Shown in pieces: positions 35,088-45,800 of a stretch of 64,000 nt of DNA. This DNA is from Hetaerina americana (taxonomy: Eukaryota > Arthropoda > Insecta > Odonata > Calopterygidae): positions 17,087,975 through 17,151,974 of the forward strand of contig JAKTNV010000011.1 in NCBI GenBank assembly GCA_022747635.1, in the 5' to 3' direction. The notes below the pieces were generated by a model. The model saw only the letters and a program-made list of their open reading frames with translations, was not told the origin of the DNA and made no database searches. Within the stretch, counting starts at the first letter, position 1; every line of letters starts with the position of its first letter. A program made the position numbers and the translations under genes.

Positions 35088-37512
35088 TATATATATATAT
35101 AATGAAATATTATGAGCACTGAACTTAGGTGAGCTGATGGTAGGCTGCCATAATTAGCATAATTTAAGCCGGTCTGCCCCTCTATGTGAAAAAGCTAAAT
35201 ATAAAAGCGGCTTGTACCGGTGATTTTCACAAGCTATAGGTACTAGTTAAACTTTTGGCTAAATTGAAAGCCTTGCATTGTTCATAATAACCTTTTCCAC
35301 TGGCCACCAGCATGATTGCCGACAATGTGCAATATTTTAGTTCTTTTGGTTCATGTGAGCTATACAGGTCCAGCACATGTATATTCAGGCAGTCAATGTA
35401 GAAGATAACAAAAATAATTATTGGCAGTAGTCTTGGAAATGGAAAAATTGTAACTTTTTGTTTTCAGTGGAATCACAAAGTTACAATTTTTTCATTTCCA
35501 CTATGAATCGATTCCATAAAGTTACACCGGAAACCATCAATAATACAGTAGTCTTCTAGTTAAAGCTGTGTCAGCAATTTTTTCAGACTTAAGTCCTTAA
35601 ATATACACTGTCTTCATTAGGGGAAACCATTTTTCAGGTCCACGAAATTCACACCTTAATTCATGCCACTCAAAATACCGAATCATTTCCTTCCCCCTCC
35701 CCTCCCACTTACGCGAAATTTTCCTTTTTCGTTACTATTTCTTCGTTTTCCTTTCTATTTCATTGTCTTTATTTCTCATGGGTGCATCTCAAAGCCTCCA
35801 ATCTATGCTTATTCTCATTCTTTAATGGCAAATGTTTTAGCCGCATAAAATTATTCTTAACATGTAGACTATTGAAATAAGAAGCTCATCATAATTATCA
35901 TTGTAAATTTCTTCTACATTAGCCAACATAGTTGGCATTAATTTTGTTGATGTCAACCCGGGAAATGTTTTGATGATTACTTCATTGGAATAACTGAATC
36001 AAATGTGGGCACCAATACAAGGCATTTTGGTTCACAATCATTTACCTTAAGCAGGATTAGAATCTGGATCTCTCAATTTCCAGCCGTGCGCTTTAGCCAA
36101 TAAGCTATTGAGGCATCATAATACCCTGAAAACTTCCAATGACTTTAAAGAAACTAAGTGTTCAGACATATTACTGTGCATAAAGTGTCTCAAAGTAATT
36201 GTCGTTAGGTGTGTTACCTCACAAGAGGGTGCCTTGGTAGTTTAAGTGGCTAAAGTACTTGGTAAGTTTATGAGAAATCCAGGTCCAAGATGAATGATCT
36301 CTATGCCTGGGTTATGATGTGGCGTAGAGTGCTGGTCGTGACTTAGGGTATGGTCATGGAATAGGGTCCTGGTCATGTCTTAGGGTATGGTCATGGCATA
36401 GGATCTGGCTATGGCATAGGAGCAACTGAGTGTGTGGAAATGTTGGATTTGTTTCCCCTTGAAATCAGTTTTTCGGGAAGGAGAGGGGAGAGATGGGCAT
36501 ATTATTTCTCATTACAAAGCATGTATTTGGGTCTGCCGAGTGCCTTCGAATCTCTATTAGCTTGAGGGTGTCCATTTTTAATTTTTTAGGGAGGATATTT
36601 AGTATTTCTGGGACAAAATCTCTATTATGTTTAAACTCGAAGAGGTGTTTAGCAAAGAGGGAATTGGGGTTTTGCTTTTTGTGACTCCAGGCATGTTCTT
36701 GGGCTTGTGTTTTGAAATTCCTCCCAGTTTAACTGATATAATATGTGTTGCAATTATCAAATTTAAGTTTGTAGACGTCCAATTTTAAAAGTGTATCCTG
36801 CTTGTCTTTGCCATTAGCTAAAAGCTTGAAGAGAGCAAGGGGAGGGTAAAAGGCTGCTTTGAGACTAGTTGGAAGGCTATTTGGGATTTAATAGGAGATA
36901 TCTCCTAGGAATGGATCGAACACCACTTGAAGTCTTTAGAAGTTGAGGACTGAGAGGGGAAAATTTGATTTATGGTCATTGTTTTCTGCTTTTTTTAAAA
37001 TTATTTTTCCAGCTAGATTTGAGTTGTATCCATTGCTGGTGGCTATATTCATAGTTTTTCTAAGTTTCTTATTGAGTATTGGGGAGGAAAGGGGGGAGTG
37101 GAGGGAGCCAGTGGATCATCGAGTGGAAGGCTGCATATTTGTGCGATCTAAAATGTGAAATTTTATCATTTATTGAGGTTCCATGTGTCAATATATCGTC
37201 AGCAATAATGGGGTTTCTGAAGTGGTGTATTTGTTATTGTTTACATAGGTATATAAAGTGTTTTCTAGTAATTATGTTAACATTCCAACTGATCTTTTAT
37301 TCCATATAAGAACCGTTTTATTCAACCTGCTGATATATCATTGCTTTATTTTCTAGGGTGAATTATTCATAAAACAAAGTGACAAAAAACAGTGCGATAT
37401 CACATACCAAGTGACCTACCAAATCCCTTGAAGAATCCTTTTCTTGTTCAGATGCATCACTTGTGGAATTAAGCAAGATTTTTTTTTGATCGTTTACCTT
37501 TGGTAAGGGTTC
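29804..37512 (-). CDS. ETS-domain transcription factor with AT-hook, 3' exons
   Basis: Minus-strand exons 37512-37420 (weaker), 34806-34422, 33566-33468, 31446-31089 and 29903-29804 (stop TAA) join in phase with GT-AG borders, about 345 residues. The 34806 exon is Ser/Gln-rich. The 33566 exon holds an AT-hook ([11 protein letters not shown]). The ETS domain starts at [10 protein letters not shown], resumes at [12 protein letters not shown], and ends [31 protein letters not shown] domains bind GGAA cores through the MSRAMR helix. AT-hook plus ETS with MTYEKxSRAMR recalls ELF3/ESE factors. Oddities: about 60 residues separate the first helix from QWI, where about 10 are usual. FWG replaces LWG and RTYYR replaces RYYYR. 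The 5' end is not defined; it may join the exons at 42.9-48.3 kb. Confidence 0.85.
30770..30860 (-). repeat. LINE 3'-tail fragment
   Basis: The plus-strand text CTCTTGCCTCTCCTGACAAA and the following C-rich blocks match 42100-42160 (CCTTGCCCCTCCTGACGAAA). It is a short tail of the same LINE family, in an ETS-gene intron. Confidence 0.4.
32144..33440 (-). mobile_element. Degenerate mariner-type transposon with both ends
   Basis: TA flanks at 32142-32143 and 33441-33442. The inverted ends share GTGTGTTCAAA with GTCACCT or AGGTGAC just inside. The minus strand begins with an ATG at 33236. It encodes a recognisable helix-turn-helix half ([38 protein letters not shown]) and a decayed catalytic half in changing frames. 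It cannot make a working enzyme. It lies in the ETS-gene intron with its right end only 27 bp from the splice donor that follows the AT-hook exon. Confidence 0.9.
33640..34065. mobile_element. MITE-like element with ~50-bp inverted ends
   Basis: Left arm 33643-33694 and right arm 34009-34062 are imperfect reverse complements (left AAACCACTTGGCTTTTCCAC, right GTGGAAAAGCCAAGTGGTTT). They surround about 310 bp without coding potential. The right part carries CCTGATGATG and GAAACCTAGGTCGT, linking it to the repeats at 9425 and 14560. It lies in an ETS-gene intron. Confidence 0.75.
34850..35105. repeat. (TA)n microsatellite, about 250 bp
   Basis: Almost pure TA dinucleotides. Two near-identical interruptions (34893-34913 and 34954-34980, each reading AAATATTTAAAGAATATG) show an internal duplication. 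Any open frame here is low-complexity artefact. Confidence 0.95.
35434..35500. repeat. Short hairpin repeat
   Basis: TGGAAATGGAAAAATTGTAA at 35434 is answered by TTACAATTTTTTCATTTCCA ending at 35500, with about 20 bp of loop. Non-coding. Confidence 0.6.
36035..36110 (-). repeat. tRNA-like SINE head
   Basis: The minus strand reads AATAGCTTATTGGCTAAAGC (A-box-like) and, about 35 bases later, AGATTCTAATCC (B-box-like). The cloverleaf is degraded, so it is not a functional tRNA. Confidence 0.45.
36320..36425 (+). repeat. Degenerate minisatellite
   Basis: About three imperfect tandem units are built from CTTAGGGTATGGTCATGG and GGTCCTGGTCATG blocks, with a period of roughly 35 bp. Confidence 0.6.
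36490..37260 (-). mobile_element. Penelope-like retroelement remnant
   Basis: The minus strand, in several frames, gives the C-terminal part of a Penelope protein: [16 protein letters not shown] and [12 protein letters not shown] (end of the reverse transcriptase region). These are followed by the GIY-YIG nuclease region [26 protein letters not shown] and [16 protein letters not shown]. The YYIS block is followed by a stop. Frame changes and stops make it inactive. Penelope elements combine a telomerase-related reverse transcriptase with this nuclease. The 5' portion is missing. Confidence 0.82.
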
Positions 37513-38689
37513 CTTTACAATAGAAAAATAATCTTTAGCCTGCCAGATAAAGCCTTATGCCACTTAAGAATGAAGCATTTTATTTTTGACTCAGGTTCAG
37601 TTCTCTTAGTTGGTATGAGTGAAAACCTGAATGGTTTAGGTGCCTGCCGACACATGCATTTGTTAATGCTTTGCTTTTCTGTGGCAAAGGGGTTCATTCA
37701 GCAGACTCAGTGTAGTCAATTAACATTTTAGACAACTAACCAGTTTTAGCCTGTTCATAATTGACAAAGTAATCAGTTTATTTAGTTGACATTTAAAAAA
37801 TTATCATTGGCATGATGCAATGCAATACCAAATTTCAAATAAGTAACCTATGAAATATTTCTCTGAGAATCAGATTAATATTTCCAGATGAGAAAATTAA
37901 AATTTTGTGTGCTTTATTTCATTTAAAAAGGGATAGGTAGAAATGTTTTAAATCTATTTTTTGTCTTTATATTCATAAATTCAATGCATATTGGTATAAT
38001 TAGGTAGAATAGGACAGCTAAAACCCAGATACACATCTAATGTGTATTGTCAATCAAGTTAAAAGAGATATGATATGAAGCATGTATGCTGTTATGTAAG
38101 AGATTTACTCCCTGCTCACTCTGCTGATAGTAATTTTATATATTCGTCTGATTTTCTGTCATTCTTAATATGATGGCTAACACAAAGTTATACAATGACT
38201 AATAAACGTCCCTGGTGTAAATTTTTTCAAAGGCTTCTATGCAATGATTTCATTTTTGGGTTCTCATTTGTGAGGTATGTGTATTAAAAACATCATATGT
38301 GGGTGAGTATCCAAATATAACACTAATCATCAGTTTCCCTGATATGTTAGTTAACTGCATTTTCCAGAAATACTTTTTTCTCCTTTATTGCAAGTAAATA
38401 TGGTTGAATGGCAGAATAGTAGGGGCAAGCAGGCATACAACACTATTCTCCTTTTCTTTTCAAAAACCACTTTTTATTAGTAATTTTTTCAACTTTCATC
38501 ATTCAATTTTTTCATCTTTCAAGGTATTTTATACCTTATGCAGGAAATTTTATAATAAAAGAGACTTTGCAGGCATGGTCACTCCTGTATTATTATTATA
38601 TGGTAGTCTACCATTAAAGATAAATTTTTGGGAAAAGAAAAACTGTACATTCCTTAGCGTCATCCAACAAGATAAAACCTGACAGCTTA
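37513..38689. other. No gene seen
   Basis: AT-rich spacer or intron upstream of the first supported ETS-gene exon. A 180-bp minus-strand open frame (37515-37697) has no recognisable content. Confidence 0.4.
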
Positions 38690-39480
38690 CACTACAATAA
38701 ACTTTTTCCAATTCCTCATATTATATATCCTTTCTTCATCTATATCCTATTATCAATTAAAATATTCTGCATCCATCTCTCGGGCCTTCTTTGGATTTCT
38801 TACAACAATACCCTCTCTTCCACCACCTCGTCTAGTATTTCGTCTCTTGTTTTCCTTTATCCACTTCCCTGTTTCCAACCTTCTCAACACCCACATTTTA
38901 AAAGTCTCCTATCACCTTGCTTCCATGACCACGTTTCTGTGCCATACAAAACTATGCGGCACGTCAAAAGTTTTAATGAGCCTTTCTTATCAATCTTACT
39001 CAACATCTCCATCATCAATTCTATACTACTGATGAATGTTTCTTTGCCCAATGCAATTCTTCTTTCTATAGTCCTACCTCTTTTACCCTTTGCTCCAGAA
39101 CATTCCCAAGATAAGTAATCGGTGAACTCCTATTTCAATAGTTAACTTAGCCTGGAAAACCGCATAACCTTTGTTTTGTTTACTTTTCCTCTCATCTCTT
39201 GCTTGTCACACTGATTTTTCAATGTGCTCAGCAATGCTTGCAGTCCCATGGCTGACTGAATTCCCATCATCTATAAACCTAACTGAATGTATGAATTTCC
39301 AACCGATTTTTAATCCTACCTCCAGTCTCCCCAGGCATCTTTTACCATTTCCTTGACGTATACTTTGAAAAGAACAGGTAATTATGGACACCCGTCTCAC
39401 TCCCTTGCCTTGCACTACCCATTCCAACTCTCCTGCTGCCACTCGCATTTGAGGAGTATGAGGCATTTACAGATTGCGGA
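38690..39480 (-). mobile_element. Decayed LINE reverse transcriptase fragment
   Basis: The minus strand between 39466 and 39206 shows a damaged reverse transcriptase core: GKGVRRVSI in place of the usual GVRQGCP, then LGRLEVGLKIG and SVRFIDDG, where the catalytic block should read FADD. Lower-coordinate text matches the 3' end of the LINE family also present at 42060-42400 and 56900-57240. No intact frame remains. Confidence 0.7.
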
Positions 39481-41674
39481 TAAGTCGCCTATTCTTCTGA
39501 ACAACTCTTATTTTCAACATTGCATTTATTATTTATATCCAAATTTATTCTGTCGAAAGTGTTCTCGAAATCTACGGGGAAAAACAAATATATCCTGATT
39601 TTACTCTATATTCCTCTATTTTAGAGACCCATATTTGAGAGCGGCTCACCCAGATAGGAAGAAAAATTCGGCGAAAGTAATAATGCGACTTTCGGTGCCA
39701 ATTACGATACTTCCGTTTCCTGTGAGATCCTACTTCCAGGATCTATAAAAACACAATTTCCTTGTTAGCGTGCCGGTTATTTACCAGGAGTGGGTACTCG
39801 TATATTGGGAAATAATCCCCCAAAAATGAAGTATACAGGTATTTCGGTGAAAACGACTGGAGGAAATTTTTATTCATCTATGTTCTCTTTGTCGGACCGC
39901 TTTTGGAGTGTGAATCCTTCGGAAGTACGATAAACCTTGGCATATCTTTAGATTTCTAGGAACTCGAACTGCCAAATTTAACAGATAATTCATCTTAAGG
40001 GATATATAAGCTATAGCCGGCGAAATTCGAATGTACATGTCACTGCATTACGAACTACATGTATATTAACCCGAGCAGCTTTTCTTGTGTAAATATCTAA
40101 TATCCCTCTCTCAAATAACTTAATTTCTCAGTTAACAAGTTTGACAGACATTTTTTTTAGGATGTGAGGATTTGTGACTCTCAGGTTCCCACCATTGCAT
40201 TCAGTGATGGAGTCAGGTGGTGTTAAGGGGACCGTGTCCCCCTTAAACACATATTCCTTATGTGTGGTTCCAGTGATGGGGTTAAAAACCCATTAATTAA
40301 AATGTCTAAGCATCCAAAATCCGAATAAATTGTATTTTCACGAGACTTCTAGATGCTTGTCTCTGCATTTACGGGTTCTCAATCCGCGTAGGTTGTCTTT
40401 TGAAGACGACAGTTTCGCTGGCCATCCTGCCTGCGTCTTCAGGTCGAAGGTATTTTTCGAAGCTTTCTTGTCCGCCTTACATAGGGCTGGTAGTCGTGTA
40501 ACTTGTTCTGATTGGATAGTCCTTTTCCCACGAAGACTTAAAGATTTCAATTCTTACCGACTTCGCCCTTCTCTCCCCTCTTACTCAACAGTAAGGTCAT
40601 CTCACCTACAAAGTTCGGCCCTAACAGTAATTATAAAACGTCTTTATTGGGACGAGATTGGGACTAGATCTCTTCCGCCTAACCCTTGGTTACCCCTAAC
40701 ACCGCGTCTGAGTCATTCTAAGTGAATTGCCGTCAATGCTCGATTACATCGAAACGATGTAGTTGAGGTTGATTCCTTGAAAGTGATACATCTTGATTAA
40801 TTGATCGATAATATCGTAAGCTCACATTTACTGAAATTATTTTTGTCTATATAACAAGAGCTGGAATTTATAAAACAAAACCAATACTTGATGAAAATTT
40901 GAATTGAATACGGAATATTAGTGTAAATTTGATGAAATGAATAGTTTTCGGGATTTGACAGGGTAATGATAAAAACTAATAATGCTGTTGCTAATGTAAA
41001 GTCGCAGTCAGTAGGTACTGAAATAGCCCTGAAAATTTCAGCGCGAAAATTTTCTTTATCGTGAACGGCAATCGAATACGTACATTTATCCATTTTCTAA
41101 GATTTGCCATTTGTGGCTCTTCATAAACGTCGCGAGAGGCATATCATGTCGCTTATGCTATCCATTCAGCAAAACACCCAAATCTAATCATTTTTCAAAA
41201 GAAAATCGAAAAAATATGTAATGGGCATATTTATTTGAAGTAACTTCGTACCTATTTGGCACAGTAGATTTTTTATGTTTTTATCCCTAAAAAATAGTGA
41301 TATTTATTTTTGCTCCTTCGCACCTAATAAAAAATAGTCTAATAGCACCTGGGCCCTCCTCCCTTCATCGATGCCTGTAGGATTTAAGTTTTATGACACC
41401 TGCGATTTAAGATTTTTTGCAACGCAGATATTTCAAGGGTTGAAATTCTTAAATACGTAATGATATATAATAATATCTACAATGCCATTGTAGATATTAT
41501 TCGCTGAAAATATAAAATATAGTAAATATCCATTACAAATCCATGGTAAGAAAAGCTGGACGACAAATTTCTTCGTTTAAAAATGTGATGATTGAGTTAA
41601 GTTACGGTAATATCAATCAAATGAGTTCATATTCTAATATTGAGGGAATAATCCGAACCTGATGTAATACAGAA
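39481..41674. other. No supported gene; one unclassified repeat-like block
   Basis: The block 40325-40730 has mixed GC content and the text GAAGACGACAGTTTCGCTGG with TCCTGCCTGCGTCTTCAGG, in the style of a dispersed repeat. Its 131-residue plus-strand frame shows no domain. The rest is AT-rich. Confidence 0.4.
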
Positions 41675-41735
41675 GGTATACATCTACATAATATTCCGCA
41701 AGGGCGTGTGGCGGGGGGCGGTATATATGAGGTGG
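41675..41735 (+). repeat. Dispersed repeat ending CGTGTGGCGGG, copy 1
   Basis: Shares ACATCTACATAATATTCCGC and GGGCGTGTGGCGGGG with 62668-62725 (ACATCTACATATTACCCCGC, GGACGTGTGGCGGGG). This is a short repeat motif I recall as widespread in arthropod genomes. Confidence 0.55.
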
Positions 41736-42059
41736 TATAAAAATATACGAGTATATGTATCGGATACCAAGTCAGTCTGACGTAAGGAACGTGTCTTTTC
41801 CCTTCTCTTCATTTCCGATCGCAAAACAAGTTATTGTCATAAATCAGGTTGACATGAGAAAAGATAATTTGTTCGAGGAAAATCACGAAACTGTTTCAGT
41901 TTGTCCGATACCTTGTTTCCAAAAAGACAATAACATTTTGGAGCCTGAGCGATTCTAGGGGCGTTTTTCTTTTAACAGTATCGCAAAAAATGATGTCAAT
42001 CTGGGGGATTTAAAGTGATAATTATTATTATTATCATCGGCAATCTACAGATAAAGCTA

Positions 42060-42400
42060 GATTTTTGATGGATTTAAGCCACCGGTACAGTGACAATTTC
42101 CTTGCCCCTCCTGACGAAACATAACCAAAAATACAGCACTATGATAAACCTCTTCGATTCCGCATACCTCCTTCCTCACTTCATTCCATCCAACATACGT
42201 ATCCTATTCCTAACCCTTCCTTCCTTGTCTAACATTCTCCCCTTTATCAGTCTTCAACGTCCCATTTCCAATCAGAATACTCTGCATTCATCCTCCCTAC
42301 CTCCTTTGTATTTCTCCTAACATCCCTTATTCTTCCCCACCGTACCTTGCAGGTCTTCTATATATCCCTTCCTCTTCTCTTGGATCTTTTCTGGTTCAAC
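42060..42400 (-). repeat. LINE 3'-end fragment
   Basis: Pyrimidine-rich plus-strand text (CCCCTCCTGACGAAAC, AATACTCTGCATTCATCC, TTTGTATTTCTCCTAACA) recurs in diverged form at 38690-38830 and 30770-30860. Confidence 0.5.
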
Positions 42401-42631
42401 TAATATTTTTCCTCACTTAACTTTGTTTGTTTGCAACAACGATGTTCCCTTATTATTTCGTAACAGAATATCAACCTTCATGTATAGCACACCAACTTCA
42501 TCCTTCCTCTACAAACTTTCCGTACCCTCGCAATGCCTGTTCGACCATGTTTCTTTCGCTCTCTTTGTCACGACGTTTGCACTACATATATTCTGTAGTT
42601 TATAGCTCTATGCTATTTATTAATTACCTAA

Positions 42632-42702
42632 AGAAGTGACAGACATGGCAGTTTTACACATTATGAAAAGGTGTGCAAAAATAGCCATGTCTGTCACTTC
42701 TT
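42632..42702. repeat. Short hairpin repeat
   Basis: AGAAGTGACAGACATGGC is answered by GCCATGTCTGTCACTTCTT after a 34-bp loop that itself contains TTTTACACA and TGTGCAAAA. Confidence 0.7.
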
Positions 42703-42856
42703 CGATTATACATTACTACCTCAAAGTTACCCCCGGAACTACTACCTTCACTACCTTATTGCTTATTAACATTATTTGTATTTGAAATATTTGGTCAAAG
42801 TAATATTTTCTTATATTTTAAAATGAGAAATTAAAATGTACTTCTTTTGAACTCAC

Positions 42857-45800
42857 GATCCATATCTTCTCGAGTAATATGACTGGCAATGTGTTTACGT
42901 AATCGTTTTCGATACCCCTGGTTAAAACAACCACAGCAATCAATCTTAAGGTTTAGTGGATGAGAGCAAAGGTCACCTTGCAAGCCCGTTGGAAAATTTA
43001 CTCAACAAAGCCCAGTTCCTTCCCTGTACCACTTAACTTGTGATATCCCAGGAAGATGCGGGCCTGAACTGGGTCCTTTGGTCAGAAACCGAACGTTCTG
43101 ACCACTAGATGACAACGCCTCCATTTCCCGTGTTAAATTTAGCGGAGAGTATTTCTGTGCTTAAATTTCGCTGCCATCCCTTCACCAGTGGCTGTCTGTC
43201 TCACCTCTGGGCCGCGTCCCGTCTCCCGTGGTTGCAGGAGTGAGACGCGGTTCATGGCCCACTCGAGCCTCGCCACCCTCGTCAGCGTTTGACGTACACC
43301 CTCTGGAAAATCCGCCTCGTGCCTCTTCATGCTGGGCATCAGATCTGAGGATGGGAGAGAAGGGAATGTAATATGGAAGAGATGAGAGCTCGACCTCGCT
43401 CAGCCGAAGGTAGAATCGCCCAAATCAGGATCGGCAGAACTCCAAGACGTTCCCTGAACATCGTGAGTACATCTACATTACATACCGTCAGATCGCTTGA
43501 GAAGCATACATCACAGAAAACTGTGAATTGACAGTTTGATTTTATAAATTATGTGATATTAATTGAAAATTATCCGTAGTTTGGGTTCCTGATGCGAAAT
43601 TATTGATGGTTTATCACAGTTTACATAATAATATTTACGGTGGATCAAGCTAAAAAGGTAAGGTACGATGCAATCAACGGGCGATAATTGCATTGTCAAT
43701 TTTCTCTAATATTCTCGAGTAACACGTAGAACTCGTTACGATGTTGTCAACGAATAAAATAATACGATTACCGTAATTACTTAAAACAAAGCCTCGAGCT
43801 GTTTCTTCTATGCAGCATTTCAAGTTTGTCAGGGCAGATCAAATTTGTGTTGAACGTAGAACTCGTTACGATGTTGTCAACGAATAAAATAATACGATTA
43901 TCGTAATTACTTAAAACAAAGCCTCGAGCTGTTTCTTCTATGCAGCATTTCAAGTTTGTCAGGGCAGTTCAAATTTGTGTTATAGTAGGCTCGGAAATAT
44001 TCTTCCCTCGCTCTTAGAGCTAGAGCGACATAATGGAAGAGAAATACCTAGCAGTCTGTGAAACTTCTCGAAAGTACGTGTGAAACTTTGTTGACTTTTT
44101 CTTAGGGCGAAGATGCTATTTCATATTTTTTAAATTTTGTGTGGATATATCAGTGCACGGTAGACCAATTTACACCTATGCCAAGTTTCACAAAGATATG
44201 GCCACAAAAGGACGGGAATTCTCACAAAATATACAGATACATGTATCCTGTAAGAAAATTTGGACTGATTAAACTTCGTATTGATCAAAAATGAAAGATT
44301 TTCCTCTCATGTTTGCAAATTCGAAGTTATTTCAACCGGGTATCGGTTTTCCCACCAAGTGATGGTAAAGCTAGGGCACTCTTCGTGTCATTTTAGCGTT
44401 ACCGACATATGTTTTGCGTAATACAAGTATATATAGACGTATTTTGGATCGCAGTAAATGGCACTTGTCATGCAAAGGTGTGCCAACCCGGCATAGTCCG
44501 TTGGCATGGGGCTAAGAGCCACTCACCGTTATGGTAGACCGATGCAACGACGGCCCCGAGGTCTCTGGGGTCCCCGGCGAGTCTTTCCGAGAGTGGCGGG
44601 CACTTGTTGAGAAATCCGAGGGCGAGGGTCCGGAAGTCTTGCCGCCGGCGGCAGTCTCGGCAGTCGCACGCGCCCAGAATGGCCCTCAGGAGATCCTCGA
44701 CGGGCGTCTGGCACCACCGTGCCGGATCCCTTGGACAGTAAGGGGTCCTCTCTCCGGAAGTGAGGGCGGCGGCCTCCAGCCTCTCGGATCCGAGTAGGGC
44801 CCAGAGGAGGACCCGGAGGTGTTCCTGGAGAAGTGGTAGTTCGGCGTCGCGGGCACGTCCTGTCTCCTCGCTCTGGAGGCCAAAAGGTCAAACGCGAAAG
44901 ACTTAGGAACATGCATCGTATTCCGTCGAAGGAAGTCGTGAGAGACAAATGGTTTTCTTAGGAATATGTCCAGAAACGGGTTACTCTCAAAACTATTTAC
45001 TCGTAATAATTCTCTAAAATTGATCGCAAATCTAAATTAATACATTATAAACCACAAGCCCTATAAAATTTAGATGTGGGAATTGATGTGACATATTGTC
45101 TTAAAACTTCCGACATGTCAAAGTGTAAAAATCATTCGCCTTGATCGGGCGAATGATTGTTACGTATTGAAATTTCTACATTCCAATGCGCATATTTACA
45201 GATGACTCCGTTAAAAGTTACTGTCGCGGCATCTCCCGCAGTTCCTTGAGATTGGTTGTCATTAAGAGGCTCTGGATGAGAACACTAAGTTTTACGCAAG
45301 AAAAATGTTTTTTACGTGGTACCTGCATGTCTCTTGAAAATTTTCGACTCTTTTATTTAAATATTAATCGTGAATTAAGATGTGTACGAAAATCATAATT
45401 TTGTTTCCTATCAGGTGAGCCTATGTAAAATTAAATTTATGTATTTTAATAATTTAAAACATTGCCAAATCAAAACAGTGGTGTTACACAGCATAGTCTG
45501 TGGTTACGTACTTTTTTTACTTCTTTACAATAATATTTTGTACCTCTGTTACAGCCACGGCGTAGAATAAAAAAATAAAGAACTCCATAGGAAAATGATC
45601 ATGTTTCATAAATATTCATCGAATGAGGTTTATTGTTTATGGTGATAATTTTTTGGCAGTTGATGAATACGTACGGTAAACTCCCCTGATATAACAAGTA
45701 TCATCCCATCATTGCCCATTTTTTCAGAGTGATCTCCATCGTGTGTTACGTAATATATATGGTGTAAATGCACTATTTTTTTTATCAAAAAAAGAATGAT

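Noticed and set aside
34920..35102. Open frame of alternating Ile and Tyr
   Set aside because: Pure translation of the (TA)n microsatellite.
40330..40725. 131-codon plus-strand frame
   Set aside because: No domain, no splice partner, and repeat-like text; kept only as an unclassified repeat block.
41959..42019. A possible next exon after 42857 with acceptor CCCCCAG
   Set aside because: It would give an immediate stop (His then TGA) and has no other support.
44529..44948. A 139-codon minus-strand frame in the GC-rich block
   Set aside because: It is Pro/Arg-rich low-quality text in the wrong frame. The frame joined by the acceptor at 44873-44874 and donor at 44526 fits the neighbouring exon phases.
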